Below, one piece after another: positions 24,680 to 32,891 of a DNA stretch of 64,000 nt. Source of the DNA: an uncultured Lentisphaerota bacterium (GTDB taxonomy: Bacteria; Verrucomicrobiota; Kiritimatiellia; CAIQIC01); contig CAITZM010000074.1 of assembly GCA_903896925.1 (NCBI GenBank), forward strand, positions 1-64,000. The letters run 5' to 3'. Under the pieces are notes generated by a model. It saw only the letters and a program-made list of their open reading frames with translations. It was not told the origin of the DNA and did not search any database. The position numbers were made by a program, and so were the translations under genes. Numbering within the stretch: the first letter of the stretch is position 1; every line of letters starts with the position of its first letter.

Positions 24680-26578
24680 ATGAAACACATCGCCGCGTTA
24701 CTGGCCGCCCTGCTGCTCTCGCCGCTGACTTGGGCGGCAACGAAGGAGGAATATCGCGCGGCGTCGGTGAAGGGGCTGCGCGAGTTGGCGGCAAAACGCG
24801 CGCAAGGCTCGGTGCAGCACGTGCTGGACGGCGCGCAGGACAAGAAGATCGCCGGTCTCGGGCGCGGGGAGATCATGTTGATTTCGCAGATGTTGCTGGC
24901 GGGGCGGCAGTCGCATGATGCGGAGTTCTTGCATCTGGCGCGCGATGTGGTGCTGGCCTGCAACAAGGTCGCGCTCGATGGTTACGATACGCCGCAGTGC
25001 AACGGGCTGGAGCAGATCGGGTTTTCGTTGCGCGAACTGGCGCTGGCGGTGCCGCAACTCAAGGAGCTGAAACTGCTGACGGGGCGCGATGCGGAGCGCG
25101 CGGACGAAATGCTGAAGAAGGCTGCGGATTTTCTGCCGAAGTATATGCCGAAGCCGGGCGACGGGAATATCGCGCAACGTTATGCACTCGGCGTGGCGTC
25201 GGTTTGCCAAATGTTTCCCGATGATCCGCGCGTGACGCAGTGGAAAGCGTGGGCGGCGGTGCCCTTCTCGCACGTGCTGCATTTCCCCGATGCGGAAGGT
25301 CTGCCCGGTTCCAAGCGCCGCGTGTTGGAAAAGCAGGGCATGCGCTGGAAGTTCGTCGCGGACACGAAACCGTTCGCGAAAGTCCAGACGGTGGACATCT
25401 CCGAGGACTCCAGCGCTTACGAGGCCTCGACCATCGTGTCGTGGATGGGCATCGCGCGCTTGATCGGGCGCGAGGCGGACATCAAGACGCCGGCCGTCGA
25501 GACGTTCATTGACCGGTTTTATCAGCAGCAGATGCCCGTCGGTATTCTCCCGGCGTATGGCGATGCGAACTGGAATGGCGCGCCGAATTTGTGGATCGGT
25601 ATTTTCGAGTGGGCGGGCGCGACGTTCCATCAGCCGAAATATCGCGCCGCAGCGGACGCGATCTTTCGCTATCAACTTGAACGCGGCCTCGCCGTCGGCG
25701 ACTTGAGCGAGGCGGTGGAATATGCTGATGAAACGATCCAGCCGGAGCCGGCACCGCGCAGTTCCGTCCTGCTCCAGCGCGTGAGCGGGCGCGGCGAACG
25801 CATCCCGGACAAGGTGGTTTTGCGCGGCAACGAGTCGCAGGCCTATGTGATGATGCAAGCCACGGAAAGTCTCGGTCATTCGCACCCGCACGCCGGTTCC
25901 ATCAGCGCCTATGGCTTGGGCGGTTCGGTTTTGTTGAACACGCTCGGTTACGACGCGACGGCCACCGCGCTGCACCAAAGCTTTATCGTGCGCCCGCCGG
26001 ACGAGAAGTTTCTGCAATTCTTTGGCGCTCCCACCAACACGCTGCTCGGGAAAATCATGCCCGACGGCCAGCGCCTCACGTCCAAAATCGTCAGCGACGA
26101 GCGTGAAGTGCGCAGTGCCGATGTGCGCGACGACACCAGCCGCGCCTATGGAAAAGTCATCTGCGACTATCTGACATCGTGGCACAAGAACAGGGATTTC
26201 AACGGCCACGCCTTCCTGCACACCCGCGAGCTCGCACTCGACAAAGCATCCGGCCTCCTCTGCGTGCTCGACACCATCGAAAGCAAAGACGATGTCACCG
26301 CAGCCTTCGGCCCGGTCTGGCACGTCCAGCAGGTGCTCGCCCAAAACGAGCAAGGCTTCCTTTGTCAGACGGACTTCCAGGACAAATTCGACGGCAAGAC
26401 CGATGCCAGCAAACCGCGCCCCGTCTGGATCGCGATGTCCGGCCCCCCCGACACAAGGCTGAACGATGTCTTCTGGAAATTCACCGCGCGTCACGGCCAT
26501 AGCGAACTACCGCAGGAGCATCACCTCACCGCCGAGTGGCGCGCAAAGTTTCGACCGGCCAGAAGCTCATGTACCTGA
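24680..26578 (+). CDS. Heparinase II/III-like lyase, frameshifted at its 3' end
   Basis: The secreted protein starts MKHIAALLAALLLSPLTWAA. An alpha-helical (alpha/alpha toroid) region covers about residues 30-370. A beta-sandwich follows, with GHSHPHAGSISAYGLGG near 396, the motif of heparinase II/III-type lyases, where His and Asp/Asn ligands shape the active site. Such enzymes cleave uronate polymers by beta-elimination. The frame ends abruptly at 26578 after FRPARSSCT. A one-base shift near 26537-26548 restores GQKLMYLTVFVPLSEG and a natural ending FSYEFPNKK at 26703. The gene is therefore mutated or the sequence has an error here. ATG 24680 is 20 nt after GH27, so the two are probably co-transcribed. 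Confidence 0.65.
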   Translation: MKHIAALLAALLLSPLTWAATKEEYRAASVKGLRELAAKRAQGSVQHVLDGAQDKKIAGLGRGEIMLISQMLLAGRQSHDAEFLHLARDVVLACNKVALDGYDTPQCNGLEQIGFSLRELALAVPQLKELKLLTGRDAERADEMLKKAADFLPKYMPKPGDGNIAQRYALGVASVCQMFPDDPRVTQWKAWAAVPFSHVLHFPDAEGLPGSKRRVLEKQGMRWKFVADTKPFAKVQTVDISEDSSAYEASTIVSWMGIARLIGREADIKTPAVETFIDRFYQQQMPVGILPAYGDANWNGAPNLWIGIFEWAGATFHQPKYRAAADAIFRYQLERGLAVGDLSEAVEYADETIQPEPAPRSSVLLQRVSGRGERIPDKVVLRGNESQAYVMMQATESLGHSHPHAGSISAYGLGGSVLLNTLGYDATATALHQSFIVRPPDEKFLQFFGAPTNTLLGKIMPDGQRLTSKIVSDEREVRSADVRDDTSRAYGKVICDYLTSWHKNRDFNGHAFLHTRELALDKASGLLCVLDTIESKDDVTAAFGPVWHVQQVLAQNEQGFLCQTDFQDKFDGKTDASKPRPVWIAMSGPPDTRLNDVFWKFTARHGHSELPQEHHLTAEWRAKFRPARSSCT

Positions 26579-26703
26579 CCGTGTTCGTGCCATTGTCCGA
26601 GGGAACGAGAGCACCCCCGGGCGACCTGAAGCTGAGCGTCGAGGCAGGCCATGCCGCCGTGAAGTTCGGTGCCTTCAGTTATGAGTTCCCGAATAAGAAG
26701 TGA
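26539..26703 (+). pseudogene. Out-of-frame C-terminal tail of the heparinase-like gene
   Basis: The frame one base away from the main gene reads ARKVSTGQKLMYLTVFVPL, then VEAGHAAVKFGAFSYEFPNKK, and a TGA at 26701-26703. It has the look of a beta-sandwich C-terminus and directly continues the gene upstream. Whether the shift is real or an assembly slip cannot be decided from this sequence. Confidence 0.65.
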
Positions 26704-26704
26704 A

Positions 26705-26752
26705 ACGGAAAATGCGCGGCATCGCCATGATGGTTTCCCAATGATTGGAGAA
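26705..26752 (+). repeat. TTCCCA/TTGGAG palindrome element with shared leader
   Basis: TTTCCCAATGATTGGAGAA at 26734-26752 is preceded by GGAAAATGCGCGGCAT, related to the spacer of the paired element at 18.1 kb. The following leader (CAACTGACGAATC, then AGGAACAAC-ATG) also matches the one before 18170. Confidence 0.5.
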
Positions 26753-26812
26753 TGAGGGAAGCGAAATGCCATCGTTTGCAACTGACGAATCTGCTACGAA
26801 GACAGGAACAAC

Positions 26813-27976
26813 ATGAAACACATCATCATCGTCACCGCGCTGCTGCTGGCGCCGCCGGTCGCGTTGCACGCTGCCGAGCCGCTGCTTGCAAAGACGGATG
26901 TATTCCCTGCCGGCATGAACGGCATCGCGCGCTATCGCATCCCCGGCATCGTGACAACGCAGAAAGGCACGGCGCTGGCCTATTGCGAGGCGCGGAAAAA
27001 CAACGCTGGTGACTGGGGCGAGATTGAGCTCCATCTGCGCCGCTCTACCGACGGCGGCAGGACATGGCTGCCATCGCAGCCGATCGCGCATCAGGGGGAG
27101 CGCATCGAGGGCAATCCGCACAAGCAAGCGGGCGGCGAACATGAGCAGACGGTGAACAATCCCGTCGCCATCTTGGATCGCGAGACGGGATTTATCGAAT
27201 TCCTCTATGGCATCAACTACGCGCGCTGCTTCTCCATGCGCAGCACCGACGACGGCCTGACGTGGAGCAAGCCCGTGGACATCACGGCCAGCTTCGAGCC
27301 CTTCCGCAAATACTACGACTGGAAAGTCATCGCCACCGGCCCCGGACATGGCATTCAAATCAAAAGCGGCCGCCTCGTCGTCCCCATCTGGCTGGCCTAC
27401 GGCAAAACCGGCGATCATGGCCCTTCCGCGGCAGCCACCATCTACAGCGACGACCACGGGAAGACCTGGAAGGCCGGCGGCCTGGCGGTGCCTAACGGGG
27501 GCGCATTCAGCAATCCCAATGAAACCATGCTCGCCGAGCTGTCGGATGGTCGCGTGATGCTCGTCTCGCGCAGCGCGTCAAAAGCAAACCGCAAGATCAT
27601 CACCATCGGCCCCGACGGCGCCGCCGGCTGGAGCAAGCCTTTTTTCCACGATCAACTCTGGGAGCCCGTGTGTATGGCCAGCATCGTCGTGCATCCCTCC
27701 CTGCCCGGCACGCTCCTGTTCTCCAATCCGCACCGCCTCGGGCTCGATAAAGCAGGCAAGGAAATTCCCGGCGGCAGGGGCAAGCGAGAAAACCTTTCCA
27801 TTAAACTCAGCCGCAACGACGGCCAGACCTGGCCCGTGAGCAAGACGCTTGAACCCGCCCCCAGCGCCTATAGCGATCTGGCCGTCCTGCCCGGCGGCGA
27901 CATCCTCTGCCTCTACGAATCCAAGACTGACATCCAAGCCGCCCACTTCAATCTTGAATGGATCACCTCGCCATGA
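26813..27976 (+). CDS. Secreted GH33 exo-alpha-sialidase
   Basis: The 387-aa protein has the local signal peptide MKHIIIVTALLLAPPVALHAA and the sialidase fold. The YRIPG arginine motif lies near residue 42. Four Asp boxes follow: STDGGRTW, STDDGLTW, SDDHGKTW and SRNDGQTW. NPVAIL, ETMLAEL and LCLYES supply the Glu and Tyr/Glu region of the active site. GH33 removes terminal sialic acids or related nonulosonic acids; some members act on Kdo-like sugars, so the true substrate is open. AGGA is 5 nt before ATG 26813. The stop overlaps the next (broken) gene as ATGA, showing that an operon once continued here. Confidence 0.85.
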   Translation: MKHIIIVTALLLAPPVALHAAEPLLAKTDVFPAGMNGIARYRIPGIVTTQKGTALAYCEARKNNAGDWGEIELHLRRSTDGGRTWLPSQPIAHQGERIEGNPHKQAGGEHEQTVNNPVAILDRETGFIEFLYGINYARCFSMRSTDDGLTWSKPVDITASFEPFRKYYDWKVIATGPGHGIQIKSGRLVVPIWLAYGKTGDHGPSAAATIYSDDHGKTWKAGGLAVPNGGAFSNPNETMLAELSDGRVMLVSRSASKANRKIITIGPDGAAGWSKPFFHDQLWEPVCMASIVVHPSLPGTLLFSNPHRLGLDKAGKEIPGGRGKRENLSIKLSRNDGQTWPVSKTLEPAPSAYSDLAVLPGGDILCLYESKTDIQAAHFNLEWITSP

Positions 27977-28304
27977 GGCACAGCATCCTATTTCTCGCGG
28001 CCCTGCTGTTGGCGCCGCTGGCCATGCTTGCCGCTGAAAGAACAACGTTAGACCCGGCAACGGCAATACCCCTATGGCAGCAGACCACTGGCAAGCTGGA
28101 AGTGAAGGTGACCCCGTACATGGAGAGGAATGTCATCTTCGTCAACGGCCAGCCGATGGCGCCGTTGATGTATTCCCTGCGGCCGGACGGCACGTCGATA
28201 TGGTCGGCATCCGCCGCCAGCTCGCGGGCATCCTGGAGGTCAACCCGCAGGCCAAGGTGCCGGGCGACTATGCGGTCACCTTCAAGATCAAATTCGCAAA
28301 GTAG
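27973..28304 (+). pseudogene. Internally deleted secreted-protein gene
   Basis: The gene starts by ATGA overlap with the sialidase. It encodes the local signal peptide (FLAALLLAPLAMLAA) and about 50 residues including YMERNVIFVNGQPMAPLMY, a segment typical of the start of larger secreted hydrolases. Near 28185-28200 the frame breaks. A different frame then gives DMVGIRRQLAGILEVNPQAK and ends DYAVTFKIKFAK with TAG at 28302. The two pieces look like the N- and C-terminus of one gene with the middle lost. The original function is not identifiable. Confidence 0.6.
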
Positions 28305-28418
28305 ATCAACAAGGGCTGCCATGTGCTGCAAGGACACATCCGCACTATCCATGGCATGCTTGGCGGCTTGGCGCACACACACTACCCCCGGATCCGGGGA
28401 TGCCCACGAAGGAAAATC

Positions 28419-29489
28419 ATGATGAAACACACCGCACAAAAAACCGAACGATCCCCGACAAGCCAACTCCTTGGCGTCATACGCGGAGGTCTTCTGCTCT
28501 CTACCTGCCTTGCAGGACTGGCGGTCGACCCTGCTGCCGCCAGCCCCTTGCCGTTGACGGGCGTGAACCTTTCCGGCGGCGAGTGGAGCATCAAGCCGTC
28601 GAAGGGCACCAACTACTTCTATCCGACGAAAGCCGAGATCGTGTACTTCGCCGGGCAGGGCATGAATTGTTTCCGCTATCCCTTCCGCTGGGAATCGCTG
28701 CAGCCCGCGCCGCGCGCGCCGCTGGTCAAGGCGGCCCTGGACCAGCTCAAGGAAGCGGTGCAGTTCGCGACGGAGAAAAAGCTCATCGTGATTCTGGACC
28801 CGCACAACAGCGCGCGCTATGGCACCAACATCGTTGGCGCATCGTCGGTCAGCATCGGAGATTTCGCCGACTTCTGGGCGAAGCTCGCGATGGAGTTCAA
28901 GGACGACCCGTGCGTGTGGTTCGGGCTGGTCAACGAGCCGCACGATATGTCCACGAAGCTGTGGTTCGAGACGGCGAACGCAGCCATCGCGGCGATCCGC
29001 GCCACCGGGGCGAAGAATATGATCCTGGTGCCGGGGAACCATTGGTCGGGCGCGCATTCGTGGACGGGCGGCGGTGAGAACAGCAACGCCCGGTGGGCCT
29101 TGACCGTCAAGGATCCGCTGGATCATTGGGCGCTTGAGGTCCATCAGTATGTGGATGCCGACAGCTCCGGCACCAAGAAGTTCGTCGTCAGCCCCACCAT
29201 CGGGGCGGAGCGGCTCGTGAAGTTCGTGAACTGGTGCCGACAGAACCACCTGCGCGCGCTGCTCGGCGAATTCGGCGTGCCCGTCGTGCCGACGGGCGAA
29301 GAGGCCTTGCACAACATGCTGCAAAGCATGGAGCGCGACAGCGATGTCTGGCTCGGCTGGACGTGGTGGGCGGCCGGCGCGCGCTGGGGCGATTATCTAT
29401 TCAGCATCGAACCCAAAGCCGATGGCACAGAACGCCCGCAAATGGCCTGGTTACGCCCGCACCTCAACGGGACGGCCACGCAGAAATAA
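28419..29489 (+). CDS. Secreted GH5 endo-glucanase-like enzyme
   Basis: GH5 retaining enzymes are endo- or exo-glycanases, including cellulases and mannanases. The 356-aa protein has a signal peptide (LLLSTCLAGLAVDPAAAS). Its barrel begins GVNLSGGEWS, then GMNCFRYPFRWESLQP and ILDPHNSARYG. Acid/base Glu173 lies in NEPHDM and nucleophile Glu284 in LLGEFG, both intact. The RYPFRWE and DPHNSARY motifs recall the fungal-EGII-like subfamily GH5_5, suggesting beta-1,4-glucan, though this is tentative. Two adjacent ATGs (28419, 28422) follow GGAAAATC. The start of the region before it (28305-28418) shows no feature. Confidence 0.8.
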   Translation: MMKHTAQKTERSPTSQLLGVIRGGLLLSTCLAGLAVDPAAASPLPLTGVNLSGGEWSIKPSKGTNYFYPTKAEIVYFAGQGMNCFRYPFRWESLQPAPRAPLVKAALDQLKEAVQFATEKKLIVILDPHNSARYGTNIVGASSVSIGDFADFWAKLAMEFKDDPCVWFGLVNEPHDMSTKLWFETANAAIAAIRATGAKNMILVPGNHWSGAHSWTGGGENSNARWALTVKDPLDHWALEVHQYVDADSSGTKKFVVSPTIGAERLVKFVNWCRQNHLRALLGEFGVPVVPTGEEALHNMLQSMERDSDVWLGWTWWAAGARWGDYLFSIEPKADGTERPQMAWLRPHLNGTATQK

Positions 29490-29588
29490 ATGCATCGCAA
29501 CCAGCAGCAAAAATACCGATGCTGAGCTGAGCCGCCGACGCGGATGAGCGCGGGCGCAGCAGGCCATACGCCGGCAGCGGCGGGCAGG

Positions 29589-29608
29589 TTTCCCGAGGTT
29601 TTGGAAAA
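29589..29608 (+). repeat. Single TTTCCC/TTGGAA palindrome
   Basis: TTTCCCGAGGTTTTGGAAAA is an imperfect copy of the intergenic palindrome family, about 22 bp before the next gene start. No paired copy lies 32 bp away. Confidence 0.45.
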
Positions 29609-29629
29609 ATAGGGCGGCAGGATTACATA

Positions 29630-32167
29630 ATGAAAACCAAGATCACCACGCTGCTGGCGCTGTTGGCCATGGCAGGCGTCATGCCCGCACCGGCGCAGGA
29701 GGCCAAGCCCGCCGCGAGCGCGCTGTTCCGCGCTTTCGCCGCCGCGCCGCACCGGGGCGAGCAGACGGTGCTGCCCGACTACTCCTACGCCGGGTACCAT
29801 GCGTGCGCGAAACCGCTGCCAACAGTCAACCGCGAGAGCTATCGGATTTTTAATGTCTGCGATTTCGGGGCCGTGCCGAACGACGAGAAGAGCGACCGCG
29901 ATGCCGTCCTGAAGGCGGTGGACGCCGCGCAAAAACATCCCGGGCCGGCCGTGATCTTGTTTCCACCGGGCCGTTTCCTGCTCAACGAGAAGACGGACCT
30001 CGGCAAGCCCGGCATCGTCATCTCCAGAAGCAATATCGTCTTGAAGGGTGCGGGCATGGCGGAGACCGAATTGTTCTTTGCCGAGCCGTGCCTGTTCCAG
30101 AAGGCGCTCGTTCTTTTTCGCGAACCCACCTGGCTTACGCTTACTGACAAAAGGAGCCAGGACGATTACACCATCCGGGGCTTCAACCTGGCGACGGTCA
30201 AAACCTTCCCGCCCAGGGGTGCCTGCTCCTTGGAGGTCGAGCGGGCCGAAAAGATCAAGCCGGGCATGGTCGTGACCATCAATGCGCTGCTCGACGGCAG
30301 CAGCGCAGCGGGCCAGCGCTACTTCGCGCCCCACGAAGTCCTGAAGAACGCCGCAGGCACGCATCCCTATATCTTCGAGGTCCACCGGGTACAGTCGGTC
30401 GCCGACAAGTTGGTGACCTTTACGGAACCGATCCAATACGATTTCCCTAATTATTCCAGCGCCAAGCTCTACGAGATCAGGAACCTCGAAGAAGTCGGGC
30501 TGGAAGATCTGACGCTCTGCGGCAACAACCGCGAGCTGTTCTACCACCATATGGGCAGCCGCACCGAAAGCGGTTATGCGCTGTTGAAGTTCCACGACGT
30601 GCTCAACGGCTGGGTCCGCAACGTGCGGTTCCGCCATTACGGGGAAGCCTTCAAAATTGAGCGGGGCGGTTACAACACGTTCATGGGCCTGGTCTTTGAA
30701 GGGAACGCGGGGCATCTGCTGGCCGGAGCCTATGGCGGCAGCTACGGCAACCTGTTCCTGTTCAACCGGGAGCTCAGCCCGACGTGGCACGGGCCGATCG
30801 GCAACGGCGGTGCCACCACGGTGGCCCTGCGCTCGCTTTACTTTGGGAACATGGAGATGCACTGCGGCTATTCGCGCGCCACCCTCCTGGATGCCTGCGA
30901 GGGCAACTTCGGTTATCTGCGGGGCGGCGGCGCCAAATTCGCCCCGCACCAGGGCGAGTTCAACTGTTTCTGGAACTGGACGAACACGCATGCCGGGAAG
31001 GTCGATTTCTGGCCCACGGGCAGCGCCTACGGCTACATGATGCCCCCGATTGTCGTGGGGCTCCACGGCGCGCCCTGCGAGATCGCCAAAATCAAGACCG
31101 ACACGCTGGCCACGGAAAAACTCGGGACCAAGGTCGAACCGGAGGCGCTGTTCGAAGCGCAGTTGGCCCTGCGCCTGGGCGCCGTGCCGGCGTGGCTGCG
31201 CGAGGAAGCCCGCCTGTTCGAGACGCTCAGCCGCTTTAGTACGATTCGCATCCAGTCGCCGCTTTCACAAACGAAACTGGAGGCCGGCCAGCCGTTCCCG
31301 GTCGCCTTCGCGCTCGATCCACGCCTCCGCGCACAGGATATTCGCAGGATCCGGATCCAAGCTTCCCCGGTGGCGCTCGACAGCGGCTTCCGGGTCATCA
31401 AAGAACTGGACCGCGGGCCCTTCTCCGCCAAGGTCACGCTCCCGGCGGGGACGTGGGTCCTGACCGCCGCACTGATCAATGCGCGCGGCGAGATCAGCGA
31501 GAGCAGACCCGTGGTGGTTTTCATGGAAGATGCCCGGCCGTGGAAACAGGCCAAGGCTGCCCGCTGCGCCAGTTACCTGGAGGAAGGCATCCAAAGCCAG
31601 GCGATGAGCCTCGGCCTGCACGTGGATGGCAAGGGCGACCTGTTGCAACGGGTGCGGGCCGCGCATCCCGGCCTGGCCGAGCACGAACTCGATCTGCAAT
31701 TCGAAGCAGCTTCGTTGGCGGCCTACACGGCCGGAATGCCCATGATGACCCAGGCGCACGCCGCGAAAGGCAATCCGGAAATCGCCGCCCTGGTCACGGA
31801 CGGAGACCGGAACACGCCCCTCAAGAGCAGCGCAAGCTACAAGCGGGATTTCCTCTTCGACCTCGGGACCGAAACGAAGCTCTGCCGGATGGATTTGTAT
31901 TTCGACAAGGAGTTCGAAAATGCCGACTACAAGGTCGAGCTGATGGGCTCCAACGATCCACGGGCCTGGCACACGTTTCTCAATGACGAGGGCTTCTGGG
32001 AACCGGCGCTGGTGCGCCACGGCCTGTCGCGCATCGCCTACCCGGCGAGCACCCACAAGAAGCGGCTCACGTTCTATTTCCCAGAGCGGAAATATCGTTA
32101 CGTGAGGCTGGTGGCGCCGGCGGCCAACCTAGGCCGCATGACCGAGGTGGAGTTCTATGGGAAGTAA
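29630..32167 (+). CDS. Secreted DUF4955-like beta-helix protein with C-terminal carbohydrate-binding-like domain
   Basis: An 845-aa protein with signal peptide MKTKITTLLALLAMAGVMPAPAQ. From about residue 45 it reads DYSYAGYHACAKPLP, then FNVCDFGAVPNDEKSDRDA, the pectate-lyase-3/DUF4955 type of right-handed beta-helix start. VILFPPGRFLLNEKTD and ISRSNIVLKGAG follow. The helix extends to about residue 500. Residues about 690-845 (LVTDGDRNTPLKSSASYK, then VRLVAPAANLGRMTEVEF) resemble an F5/8-type C domain. These families include polysaccharide lyases and hydrolases as well as non-catalytic members; no catalytic residues can be named. CAGGA lies 7 nt before ATG 29630. It is transcribed apart from GH5 (140-bp gap). 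Confidence 0.65.
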   Translation: MKTKITTLLALLAMAGVMPAPAQEAKPAASALFRAFAAAPHRGEQTVLPDYSYAGYHACAKPLPTVNRESYRIFNVCDFGAVPNDEKSDRDAVLKAVDAAQKHPGPAVILFPPGRFLLNEKTDLGKPGIVISRSNIVLKGAGMAETELFFAEPCLFQKALVLFREPTWLTLTDKRSQDDYTIRGFNLATVKTFPPRGACSLEVERAEKIKPGMVVTINALLDGSSAAGQRYFAPHEVLKNAAGTHPYIFEVHRVQSVADKLVTFTEPIQYDFPNYSSAKLYEIRNLEEVGLEDLTLCGNNRELFYHHMGSRTESGYALLKFHDVLNGWVRNVRFRHYGEAFKIERGGYNTFMGLVFEGNAGHLLAGAYGGSYGNLFLFNRELSPTWHGPIGNGGATTVALRSLYFGNMEMHCGYSRATLLDACEGNFGYLRGGGAKFAPHQGEFNCFWNWTNTHAGKVDFWPTGSAYGYMMPPIVVGLHGAPCEIAKIKTDTLATEKLGTKVEPEALFEAQLALRLGAVPAWLREEARLFETLSRFSTIRIQSPLSQTKLEAGQPFPVAFALDPRLRAQDIRRIRIQASPVALDSGFRVIKELDRGPFSAKVTLPAGTWVLTAALINARGEISESRPVVVFMEDARPWKQAKAARCASYLEEGIQSQAMSLGLHVDGKGDLLQRVRAAHPGLAEHELDLQFEAASLAAYTAGMPMMTQAHAAKGNPEIAALVTDGDRNTPLKSSASYKRDFLFDLGTETKLCRMDLYFDKEFENADYKVELMGSNDPRAWHTFLNDEGFWEPALVRHGLSRIAYPASTHKKRLTFYFPERKYRYVRLVAPAANLGRMTEVEFYGK

Positions 32168-32195
32168 GGACGCTTAAGGATTTGGCCTCTACCAC

Positions 32196-32792
32196 GGGCG
32201 ACAGGAGTGCCGCCCCTCCAGGCGAGCCGTGCCGTAGCCGCGTTTGTCAAAACGCGGCCGGTGCGCGGGAACGTAGTTCTTGGGAAAGCTTGCGGTGTGT
32301 GCGCATGCAGCCACCGCATGCTGACGAATGCGGTTACACGCGGCCACTATCCGTCGCTGTGCGCCTCCCGCTTGCTCTTCGTAGCCGCGTTCGTGAGAAC
32401 GCGGCCCACATGACACTTCAACTTGATGCATGGGGACAGCAGGCAAGCGGTAACGGTTGCGTCTTCTTTTCCGCCCTTCCTGCCTTCATCACCTTTTCAG
32501 CTTGGGCCCCGGGGCAAGAACGCCCCGCCCACAAGGTGGGGCAGCTTTCCCGTGCTGTAGCGGCGGCCTGTGGCCGCCGGCGGCGAACGGCCTGCTCCAC
32601 GGACTTTATCCAGCATACCGCAGACGCAGCACACCGCCAGCAACCCAATAAAAATGACCTGGCACCCGATACCTCTAACTTCGAGGTATCGCCATGATTA
32701 GGTGCGGAGACGGACGCACACGGCGCAGCGCCTGCATGAGCGCGGATTCCCATCACCCGTCGGGAGCGGCGGCACGCTGGCCGCCGTGGTAG
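32196..32792 (+). repeat. Cluster of dispersed GC-rich hairpins
   Basis: The 724-bp gap 32168-32891 holds no credible gene but several short hairpins. There is a GGGCGACAGG..GCCGCCC type at 32196-32215, and two GTAGCCGCGTT..AACGCGGCC types at 32234-32259 and 32381-32407. A GGGGCAAGAACGCCCC type lies at 32511-32526, a GTAGCGGCGG..CCGCCGG type at 32557-32580, and an inverted relative at 32768-32792. The same families recur at 44.5, 49.8, 52.2-52.9, 59.8-60.0 and 63.3 kb. Confidence 0.7.
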
Positions 32793-32891
32793 AGACCTCC
32801 TTCGCGGGCGGAAATAGGGCGCAGGTGCGGAAGGGCTGGCGTCGCATCAGGCCGATGGCGTAGAGTCACCGCCGGAAACGGAGCAACGCCT

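Noticed and set aside
32182-32697. 171-codon open frame in the gap before the unknown secreted protein
   Set aside because: It consists mostly of translated hairpin repeats (RSRVCQNAA- and RSRVRENAA-type), with no protein-like features.
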